Source: Desulfobacterales bacterium
GTDB lineage: Bacteria; Desulfobacterota; Desulfobacteria; Desulfobacterales; JADGBH01
Assembly: GCA_015231595.1 (NCBI GenBank)
Contig: JADGBH010000033.1
Location: 1 to 48,334 of the forward strand
Direction of reading: 5' to 3'
Length of the DNA: 48,334 nucleotides
Part shown: in pieces, positions 1-9,200 of the stretch
Numbering within the stretch: the first letter of the stretch is position 1
How the letters are laid out: each line of letters opens with the position of its first letter
The notes under the pieces: generated by a model
Told to the model about the DNA's origin: nothing
What the model saw: only the letters and a program-made list of their open reading frames with translations
Database searches by the model: none
Translations under genes and position numbers: made by a program

Positions 1-1674
1 TATTGTTACTGATGGTAATGTATTTGGCTTTGCACTTATTACAACTGTAATTGATGATGAATTCTTTCCACCACTGCTGTCAGTTGCTATAAGTGTAATT
101 GTGTGAGTGCCTACAGTTAAGCTGTTCTTACTAAGAGATGTTCCTGAGCCAAGCTGTCCATCTATGCTGGATGTCCATACTAAAGAATTTCCAGTTAATG
201 TCCCATCTTCTTGGTCCGTTGCGCTTCCTGAAAAACTTATGCTTGCGCCTTGCTTAAAAGAACTATTATTCGATGGAGAATTAATCGTTACTGATGGCAA
301 AGAATTAGAACTAACATTGCTCAAAACTTTAATTACAACTGTATCAGTAGAACTATAACCCTCATTATCAATGACTTTAAGCTGAAAAGTTAGTGATTCA
401 TCCCCATTCTTTGGAGAAGGAGCAACAAAGCTTGCTTGAACGGAATTAGCTTTTGAAATTGTTACTTTTGTGCTTGAGGGCATAGGCCAAGGAGGGTCGA
501 GCTGAGTCCATTGATAGGAAACAATTTGTCCATCAGCATCTGAAGAAACTGAGCCATCCAAAATAACATTTTCACCTTGATAAACAAGTTTGTCTATTCC
601 TGCATTTGCGACCGGAGGATATGCATCAGATTCGTCACCACGAATTGTAACTTTAATAGAAACAGTTTGCTTACTCCCATAACTATCGCAAGCTGTTAAA
701 TATATTGTATGAACTCCAACTGATAAATTGTTTACCTCTAATAAATTTCCAGTGCCTAACCTGCCATTTATACTTGAATCCCATACTAAAGAACTTCCGC
801 TTAAAACACCATCTTCTGCATCAATTGCTGTTCCTGAAAATTTTATAGTGTCTTTTCCTTTAGTAAATGAGCTGTTATCTGATGGAAAATCAATTTTAAC
901 AACCGGAGCTTGATTAGATTTAACATGTATTATAATTGCGGCACTTTGATTTTGTATTACAACTTTATTAGTTTGGCTTGCTTTTCCGCTATCGGTTGCT
1001 GTTAAATATATAGTATGAGTTCCGACAGACAATGTATTTATATTTAATGTATTTCCTACTCCAATTCTTCCATTTATAGTTGAATCCCAAATTAAAGAAT
1101 TACCTCCTAAAACTCCATCTTCTAAGTCAGTTCCGCTGCCAGAAAAAGATATAGTCTGTCCTTCGTAAAATACACTTCCATCTGATGGAGAATCAATTTT
1201 AACAACGGGTTTATAATTTATAGGCTTCATTTCTAATACGCCTAAATAAGTATATTCGCCTTTTTTAACTGAAATACCGCCTTTTTCAGCGTAATATATC
1301 TCTCTGCCATCGGAATCAATTCCATAAATCTTTAAAGTTCTATTATCGCCAAATTTAACTTTATCCAGAACTCCATGACCTGCTGAACATGGCCATGAAG
1401 CTGAATCTAATTTTTCCATTTTCTCATCATAAATATAAAAAAATACTTGAACTACACCTACATCGTCGCAGGTTAATTGACTACGAGTAACAACATCCAA
1501 ATCTGATATCCATACCATTTTTAAGCCTATAGAACCACTTTCTGGATCAATTGTTCCAGTTTCGTCATCGCAGCCAGTAAAAAATATAAAAAGAGAGGAA
1601 AATAATATAAACAATAGGCAAGTAAAAATTGTGATTTCTTTTTTACTTCTATATTTTAGTGTTGAAAATTTCAT
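1..1674 (-). CDS. Large Ig/PKD-repeat lipoprotein (C-terminus outside the window)
   Basis: This reading frame starts at ATG 1674 and stays open to base 1, giving 558 visible residues with no stop. An AAGGAG ribosome site (complement of 1683-1688) precedes the start. The N-terminus has a basic segment, a hydrophobic stretch (residues 14-33) and a lipobox ending FFTGC with Cys35, so it should be a lipid-anchored envelope protein. The asparagine- and serine-rich body carries an Ig-like unit (motifs like SFSGSATDQEDG, then LVWTSSIDGQLGSG, then TVGTHTITLIATDS) at about 1204-960, 907-655 and 300-50. A PKD-like domain (VILDGSVSSDADGQIVSYQW) sits between the second and third units at about 630-360. 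A fourth unit begins at the edge (PSVTI). Such domains usually mediate surface adhesion or spacing. The true length and function are unknown. Confidence 0.85.
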   Translation of the reverse strand, partial: MKFSTLKYRSKKEITIFTCLLFILFSSLFIFFTGCDDETGTIDPESGSIGLKMVWISDLDVVTRSQLTCDDVGVVQVFFYIYDEKMEKLDSASWPCSAGHGVLDKVKFGDNRTLKIYGIDSDGREIYYAEKGGISVKKGEYTYLGVLEMKPINYKPVVKIDSPSDGSVFYEGQTISFSGSGTDLEDGVLGGNSLIWDSTINGRIGVGNTLNINTLSVGTHTIYLTATDSGKASQTNKVVIQNQSAAIIIHVKSNQAPVVKIDFPSDNSSFTKGKDTIKFSGTAIDAEDGVLSGSSLVWDSSINGRLGTGNLLEVNNLSVGVHTIYLTACDSYGSKQTVSIKVTIRGDESDAYPPVANAGIDKLVYQGENVILDGSVSSDADGQIVSYQWTQLDPPWPMPSSTKVTISKANSVQASFVAPSPKNGDESLTFQLKVIDNEGYSSTDTVVIKVLSNVSSNSLPSVTINSPSNNSSFKQGASISFSGSATDQEDGTLTGNSLVWTSSIDGQLGSGTSLSKNSLTVGTHTITLIATDSSGGKNSSSITVVISAKPNTLPSVTI

Positions 1675-1700
1675 AAAAATAACTCCTTAGAAAAAAAATT

Positions 1701-1752
1701 AAAAATGTCTGAATCAGAATTTTCAGAATTATAGAATTAGCAGAATTAACCT
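1701..1752 (+). repeat. Left copy of a ~51-bp inverted repeat
   Basis: The first 33 bases match the reverse complement of 3215-3247 exactly, and the rest matches 3197-3214 with two substitutions and one single-base indel. The copy is built from CAGAATT-like words at 1715, 1724, 1732 and 1741, a period of 8-9 bp. It lies in the leader of the lipoprotein gene that starts at 1674. The rest of this gap (1753-1907) is AT-rich, with a further CAGAATT at 1787 inside a small hairpin (1781-1801, 7-bp stem). Confidence 0.85.
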
Positions 1753-1907
1753 GAAACTCATTATTTTTGATAATATTCAAAGTTTTCAGAATTAGAAAAC
1801 TGACATATCATTACTGTTTTTAGATAGTAAAATTTGAATCTTCACTATTTTTAGCCTTAACCAACGGAATAATATATCAGTTTTTTTGATTGGTATAATA
1901 CTTTAGC

Positions 1908-2603
1908 TTACCAATCTGCACCTACTTCGCCATTATTTTCTTCGGATTGATTATGCTTTATAACTAAATATCCAACGCCAGCAAGAATAACAAATAGAAC
2001 ACTGCCAATAGCCCACCATCCCCAATTTGATTCGCAATTAGCCGAGATACCAAGTTCATCACGGAAAGCAGGGTCAATATCACAAAATTTTAGTTCCTCA
2101 AGTTCACTTCCTTCAATAGCTCCAGTTTTGATATTTATAATTTCTATATTTAGACCGAGAGTTTCAGCTTTTTTTATAAAACTACCTGTAAGCAAGAAAT
2201 TAGCATCTAATAGAGTTCCAACTTTTTCTCTCCATTCTTTTGAACAAGAAAACGTTTCCCTTGAACATTCAAAATGCATTTGTTCTTCAACTTTATCTAC
2301 ATCTTCCCTTGTAAGTATGGTAACATTTTTTATGCCTTCTTCCTTAATTTTACTTATTAACATCGAACGAAAAACTTTTTCAATTTCCTTTGTAAATTCA
2401 AAGCTTTTTTTTGTATAGCTATCATCAAAATATCTTACAACGATAAAATAATTCTGATTTTTTGAAATACCATTTAAAAAACTATTTGACGTTTCTTCAG
2501 CTACCTTTCCTATAGCAGGATAGCGCTTAGTAGAAGCGCACGAAGTAATAAAACTAACCAGTAATAAAATTACAATACCTTTAAAAAACTTAGTTTCCCT
2601 CAT
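1908..2603 (-). CDS. Small lipoprotein with CsgG/TolB-N-like fold and C-terminal membrane segment
   Basis: The 231-residue product begins with a lipoprotein signal: hydrophobic residues 9-18 and a lipobox ITSC with Cys22. The middle part (about 45-165) resembles the CsgG/LpoB/TolB-N type of periplasmic lipoprotein domain. It has a stretch EKVFRSMLISKIKEEGIKNV followed by GTLLDANFLLTGSF and a strand LNIEIINIKTGAIEGSE, the usual 'new tone of pole, recompute output' pattern of these families. A transmembrane helix (about 194-215, WWAIGSVLFVILAGVGYLVI) and a charged tail follow; a second membrane segment is unusual for this family. The product could aid secretion or envelope assembly. It lies between two inverted repeats and has no clear operon partner. 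Family assignment is by pattern only. Confidence 0.7.
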   Translation of the reverse strand: MRETKFFKGIVILLLVSFITSCASTKRYPAIGKVAEETSNSFLNGISKNQNYFIVVRYFDDSYTKKSFEFTKEIEKVFRSMLISKIKEEGIKNVTILTREDVDKVEEQMHFECSRETFSCSKEWREKVGTLLDANFLLTGSFIKKAETLGLNIEIINIKTGAIEGSELEELKFCDIDPAFRDELGISANCESNWGWWAIGSVLFVILAGVGYLVIKHNQSEENNGEVGADW

Positions 2604-2660
2604 AAAAAGAATACCTCCATTTATTTAGACAAAAATAAACATTATAATATAATCTTAATT

Positions 2661-2676
2661 GGGCGACCAGCCGGTC
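2661..2676 (+). repeat. Fragment of the GGGCGACC interspersed palindrome
   Basis: The 16 bases GGGCGACCAGCCGGTC are identical to 37834-37849, where a full inverted-repeat copy of this element lies. Here only part of one arm is present. It stands out as GC-rich within very AT-rich sequence and is probably a decayed copy of the same small mobile repeat. Flanking AATTGGGC (2657-2664) and GCCCAATT (2695-2702) could form a loose hairpin. Confidence 0.6.
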
Positions 2677-2748
2677 AATTAAATCTTAAATTATGCCCAA
2701 TTTTTTATGTATCACTTACAGTCGATTACTCATTCCAACCAACGAACA

Positions 2749-3170
2749 TCATCCGACCATACAATTTGATTTGATTGAAAAAACAAAACAAACTAATTTT
2801 TCAATTTTTTCTATTTCAATCAAAATACCCGCTTTTTTTATAAAAAATTCTGCATCTTCTTTGCTAAATTTTCTATCACGATTTTTTACTTCAACGATAA
2901 CTGAATAACCATCTTTTGGAGCTTTTGCGAATACATCTATTTCAATATCCTTCTGATAAACTGGAGAACTAATATATTTCCATACTGTTTCGTATTCTAC
3001 AAATTTAAAATCTTCTGGAAGATTCTTTATCATTGAAATATAATGCTCTTAGATAATCTTTTTTTTACGTTGCCAACCCATTTTAATAAAAACGTCAGTT
3101 CTTTTTTTCTGCCAGTAAATAAGTTTGGATCACCTATTTTTTCGTTTAAATATATCTGCCTTTTTATTTT
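2749..3170 (-). pseudogene. Remnant of an ATPase with C-terminal PD-(D/E)XK nuclease-like domain
   Basis: Two pieces in different frames belong to one familiar family. The upstream piece (about 3170 down to 3030) encodes IGDPNLFTGRKKELTFLLKW and then VGNVKKRLSKS. This is the usual start of a family of prokaryotic ATPases just before the Walker A loop, and it ends at TGA 3032-3030. The downstream piece (3033-2749, 94 aa) starts at an ATG that overlaps this stop. It encodes the C-terminal nuclease-like end, with EIDVFAKAPKDGYSVIVEVK giving the D...ExK signature. The whole ATP-binding core is missing, and the upstream piece has no good start codon. This is an internal deletion plus frameshift. 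The 94-aa piece might still be translated, but no function is claimed. Confidence 0.7.
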
Positions 3171-3196
3171 TTATACTCCATATCTGTATAAATTTT

Positions 3197-3247
3197 AGGT
3201 TATTCTGTTAATTTTATAATTCTGAAAATTCTGATTCAGACATTTTT
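3197..3247 (-). repeat. Right copy of the ~51-bp inverted repeat
   Basis: This is the inverted partner of 1701-1752, lying 25 bp downstream of the polyketide synthase stop codon. Together the two copies frame a segment of about 1.45 kb that holds the CsgG-like lipoprotein and the ATPase remnant. No transposase is visible between them. Confidence 0.85.
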
Positions 3248-3271
3248 TCAATTTAATTTTTCTTAAATACT

Positions 3272-6200
3272 TTATAAATTTTCAAGATACGCTTCTGCTT
3301 CATCCGTATTTATTGCGCCATTATAAAATTTTTCAAGAATTTCTTTTATTTTATTATAATCAAATTCTATATCAGTAATTCCGAATTTAAAACCTTCTAT
3401 CTCCGCTATTTTTTTACCGAATTCATCTAAAAAAACCACTAAATTTCCATTAGAATGAGATTTAACATAAATATAAAAATTCTTTGTAAATTTAGAAATA
3501 ACAACAATTTTATCGATATTTAACGGATAATAATATTGTTCATCTTCTTTTTTAATATTGTTAATCAATGAAATTAGCTTAAATCCAGCATGAACAAAAG
3601 ATGGATGCAAATAAAATACATCTTCATTAAAACCAATTTCTAAATTTTCTGAATTTATTGATATTCTTGCAATACCTTCAGACGCATCGGTAAAAATTTC
3701 TTCAAATTTTATTAAAGACTCAGTTAATTGAATATTATCTATTTTGGTGCATCTCTTTTTTATAGCCAAAATATCCATTGAATCTGCTGATAAATCAACA
3801 CTTTTATAAATAATTTCGCCTTTTGCAAAAATTATTGCATCATCTGATGATTTAATTTCAAAATCAACATTATCAGGACTTTTCGGATAAAGTCCAATGT
3901 AAGCATCAATATTATCAGTATGGAATATAGCAGGATAGCCAAATTCTATGTTCTTTAATGCGCTTACCTTTGCCTTTTTGTTAGCAAGATTACCGGCAGT
4001 ATATGCCATTTCATGATAAACAAAAGGAGAAACACCTGTATTTCCCAATAAAAGCACTGTAAAATTACTATCCTTATAAAATACTTTTTTGTAGCATTGC
4101 TCATCAATAGTTGACTCATTTGAATCAATCAGCGGATGAAGTACGCCTACTGTTCCAGAAATAACTTTCTTATGCTCGACTGCTTTTATCCAATATCTGT
4201 CTTTTGCAAATTGATAAGTCGGTAGAGAAATTCGTTTGACTTTTTTATCTGTATATAACAAATCCCAATTTATTTTTTTGCCGGAAACAAAAGCTATTGC
4301 AAGATTTTCTATGTTTGATTCTTTAATTTCTTCAGGATTTACATCCACAATATCTTTTGATTTAACTTGTCCAAAATAAATACCATTAAGTTCTCCTATA
4401 GAAAAAGCTTTAAGTTTAAGAATAAAATCATTCATATCAGAAACAACAATTGCAATGCGGGTGTCCATTTCTTCTCTGCCTACCATAAAAGTATAAGCAA
4501 TATCGTCCATCCTCGATGAAGAATCAGGATTTTCAGCTAAAAATTCGGCTAATGCTTTTGTATATTCAATAAGTCTTTCCTTATTTTTTGCAGACAGAAT
4601 CATTAAATGTCTGCTATTGTTAGATGTCGCAGATACCTCCTGATAATCAGCGTATTCTTCAATAATAACATGAGCGTTTGAGCCTCCAGCACCAAAGGAA
4701 CTTATACCTGCTCGTCTTGGATAATTTGTTTCCCAATCAATTAGGTTTTGGGGAACAAAAAACGGAGTATTGTCAAACTTAATATTTGGATTTAATTGTT
4801 TTGAATGAATAGAAGGAGCGATTTGCTTATGTTTTAATTGAAGCAAAATTTTTGTTATTCCAGCAACTCCTGCCGCAGATTCAAGGTGGCCAATATTTGA
4901 TTTAACAGAACCGATAGGACATTTATATTCTCCTTCTAAATTGCTAAAAGCTTTCATAAGGCCTGTAATTTCAATTGGATCTCCAAGGGATGTTCCTGTT
5001 CCATGGGTTTCAATATAGCTTATTGTTTTAGGGCTAATCCCTGCTTTTTTTATTGCATGGTCAATAACATCTTTTTGAGCATTAGGACTCGGAACAGAAT
5101 ATCCATTAGTTTTTCCTCCATGATTAACAGCAGTAGCTTTAATAATTCCGTATATATGGTCGCCATCTGATACAGCGGCACTTAAAGGTTTTAATAATAA
5201 AGCGCCAACGCCTTCCCCTGGGACATATCCATCTCCACCATCGCCAAAACTTCTACATCTTCCATCACTTGAAAGAAAACTTCCAAAACTTAAAAGTGAA
5301 TATTTATAAGGATGAACAGAAAGATTAACGCCTCCTGCAAGAGCTAAACTGCATTCTTTATTATAAATGCTTTCACATGCAAGATGCACTGCCGTAAGAG
5401 AAGACGAGCACATCGTATCTATTGACATGCTTGGGCCTTTAAAATTCATGACATAGGAAACTCTATTTGCAATAGATGCATAGGACGAAGACGGCATAAC
5501 TTTATAGGAATTCATGCTATTGTAAAACATTTGATAAAGCCCATACATTACGCCAACAAACACTCCGACTTTATCTTGCGAAAGAGTTTCACGAGTATAG
5601 CCGGCATCTTCTATTGTCTTCCAAGCAGTTTCTAAAAATATTCGTTCTTGAGGGTCCGTCCCTTCTGCTTCTTTTGGAGAAATATTGAAAAATAAAGGAT
5701 CAAATTTATCAGCATCATCAATAAAGCTCCCCCATTTGCTATAGGCTTTTCCAATTTTGCTTCTGTCTAAATCAAAATATTCGTTTAAATCCCATCTTTC
5801 TTTCGGGATATCGATAATACAGTCTTTTCCTTGTTTTAAATTCTCCCAAAACTGATTTAAATTAGCAGCCATAGGAAATCTACCGCTGATGCCTATAATT
5901 GCAATATCTTCAAATTCAATTTCTTTTTTATCGGAAGTGGTAGCGCTAAATCTGTTAGAAAATGTTGATGATGCTTTTTCAAGTTTATGCTCAATTTTTG
6001 GAGATTTGATAAAAGTTTCTTTCTTGCCAAAAAGCTTAGACATAAGTTTTTCAGAATGATTTTGAATGAAATAAGAAGCGAGTTCAAATATGCTTTGATA
6101 TTCAAAAAATAAAGTTTTTGAAAGCTCTCCGAAATCTTTTTCAAGCTCACGAGTCATATTTACTATCATCATTGATTCAATCCCAAGGCTTTCAAAAAGT

Positions 6201-9200
6201 TCTTTTGAGCCTATTCTGTCAATCGGGATTTTTGTTTCGCTTGATAGTATGGCTTTTAAAAATTCTTCAGTCTTCTTTTCTAAATCTTTTGCCGAGCTTT
6301 TTATTTGTTCTGAATCGGCAACTTGTTCAGAAATTTTTTCTATTTCTTTTTTTACATCAAATATTTTTTGTATTTTATTTTTTTGCCCATAAATTACAAT
6401 ACACTGGGAAAGGCTTAATTTTAAGCCTTGTTCAAAGGCATTTATTCCATTTTGGGTTCTTAAAGGAACAACTCCTAAAGTTTCTTTCAGCCTATTTTTT
6501 AAGGCATCATCAATATTCATTCCGCCTTTCTGCCATAAAGGCCAATTAAATGAAATTGATGAGCCAAATCTTTTTTCCTGTTTTCTTAAAGTTTCCCTGT
6601 AGCCGCAATAATTATCCATAAATGCGTTTGCATAGGCATAATCGCTCTGCCCGGTATTTCCAAAAACACCGGCTGTTGAAGAAAACAAAGCAAAAAATTC
6701 AAGATGCTCCGATTTTAAAGCTTTATCCAAATTTATAGTTCCGATTATTTTTGGAAATATTACGGTTTCAGCTTCTTTTTGTGTCTTTCGAAATATAAGA
6801 CTATCCTTTAAAACTCCTGCGCTGTGAATAACTCCATCAATATTCTTAAACTTTTTTTTAGCTTCGGAAATTAAATTTGTTACTTCATTTTCATTTGAAA
6901 CATCTGCTTTGATATAGATGGGATCTCCGCCTTTAGATGTAAGATGTAAAAGCTTATTATTTAATGCAACATCAATTTCTCTTCTTCCAGATAAAACAAG
7001 TTTGGCTTTGAATTTTTCGGCTAAATATTCAGCAAATATAAATCCTAATCCTCCAAGACCACCAGTAATTAAATAGACACCATTTTCTTTGATGGATAAT
7101 TTTGTTTCTACTTTTTTAGTTACGTCTATTTCTTTAAATTGCGCTACGTATCTTTTTCCTTCGATATAATTTATCTCATTGCAATCTTGGCTATAAAACT
7201 CACCGATAAGATTCTGCCAATTAAATACAAATGGGGAATTAAAATTAATAAAAATATTTTTACAATAAAACTTGGGATTTTCTATGGAAAGAGTCTTTCC
7301 AAAAGCGCTTAAGGCTGAAAATAAAGCCTTATTCACATTATCAGCCCCCAAAAAAACTGAAAGTATTTTTATTTTATCTTTACTTTTTTGCTCCATTAAG
7401 GCTTGGCTTAAATAAAGCATTTGAGAATAAAATTCCATAGAATTGCCTAAAACATCTCCCCACAAATTAACAATATGGGAAACGGATAGGTTTTGATTCT
7501 TTATATTTTCCATAACTGAGAGGTAATCATTTTTTTGGAATGATTCATTCACTTTTATAACTGATATCTTTGTTGAATCTGATTTTAAATTAGAAAATAA
7601 TGGCAAATTATCTGATTGAGAATGTAAATCAAATAAAATAACATGGGAGATGACTTGGGTGGGGTGAACTATCAGTTCTGATAAATCCCATGTTTTTTCA
7701 AAATATAAAGATTCCTCTTCAAAAGTAGATTTTAATGCTCTTACAGAAAATTCTTCGATTTTAACTAATATATTTCCATCATCGTCAAGTATAAAAATAT
7801 CAAATTTTCTTACATTTCCTTTTTTATCCTTATCTGATGCTTTCACATAAGCAAAACATTTTTGAGGTATTGGAGCTATAATTTCAAGCTTTTCCATAGC
7901 AAAAGGAAGATAAGGAGAGCCAGACGAGTCTATCATTTCTTTTGAAAAACCCAAAATCGTTTGAAATGCTCCATCCAATAATGACGTATGAAGAATAAAC
8001 TCTGAAAATTCATTATTTAGCTCTTCAGCAAGATCAAGGTATGACAATGCTTCAGTTTCATTAAAATAAATCTCAGAAATAGTTTGAAATGATGATCCAT
8101 ATTCTAAATTTATTGCCGAAAAAATATCATAGCATTCTTTTTTTGCTAATTTATTTGTGCATCTCTGTTTTATGGCTGAAATATTGATATTTTCATTAGA
8201 TAACGGTTTATCTCCAAATTTTAATTTTCCGCTACAATGAATGATGCCATCATCTGATAAAATTTGAAATGCTGCTGAATTTTTTTCTGGGATCAGTATT
8301 GTTTTAACTTTAATAGGTTTATCATCAACAGAAATAGGTTTTGCCCATGCAATATTATTTATCTCGATAACATTATACTGGGATGCAAAATTTCCAGAAG
8401 CTCTTGCCATTTCAATATATGCCGCGCCCGGAAGAATTTTTTTGCCATAAGCTATATGGTCTCTAAAATAAAACTCATTACCTTTAAACTCGGAAATAAA
8501 AGCTTCTTCCATAAAAGTTGAAGCATTTTCATGAATTAAAGGATGAAGTTTTAACTGCTTAGAAAAACTAAAATCAAACGAGGTTGGAACCCAATATCTT
8601 TCTTTTAAAAACGGATATTTTGGAAGAGGTCTTCTTTTATGCTTAGAATCACCATAAAAAAGATTCCAATCGATGTTTATGCCAGAAGTCCATAATTTAG
8701 CGATTTTAGGTAATTTTTTCTCGTTTATAATAATTTTTACAAATTCATTTCCTTCTTTACCGTCAATAAATAATTCGGCTTTTTCAAGACCTTCTGTTGC
8801 ATTGCCCGCATAAAAATTATCAATATTTTTTTCACCTTTTATGTATTTTGAAAGTATATCAAGCGATTCATCCATGTTTGATGAGACAAAAGCGAGTCTT
8901 TCATCCATCGACTCTCTGCCTAATTGAAGAGTATAAGCGGCATCAGCCATCAATGACTCATCATTGTGATATGGAGAATCTGCTGGTTTAATTTCTTCAT
9001 TATAATAGCCGAATATTTTTTCTCTATTGTTCAGGATAAAATAATTTCCAAGTAAATCTAAGCTATTATTCTCCAGTAATGTTGAAATAGTTATTTCAAT
9101 ACCGAATTTTTCGGCTATTTTGTCAGCTAAAATTACAAATTTAATATTATCAAATCCGTATTCTTCAAGGCTGATATCAGATTCAATATCGTTTATATTG

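Noticed and set aside
1701..1801. CRISPR-like array from the repeated CAGAATT words
   Set aside because: The words are 7 bp at 8-9-bp spacing, with no spacers and no cas genes.
2128..2418. 96-residue open frame antisense to the CsgG-like lipoprotein
   Set aside because: The opposite strand has a lipoprotein signal and a family pattern; this frame has neither.
6118..6549. 143-residue open frame on the plus strand within the PKS gene
   Set aside because: It lies antisense to the KR3/ACP3 region of the synthase, has a skewed Leu/Phe/Ser composition and no family resemblance.
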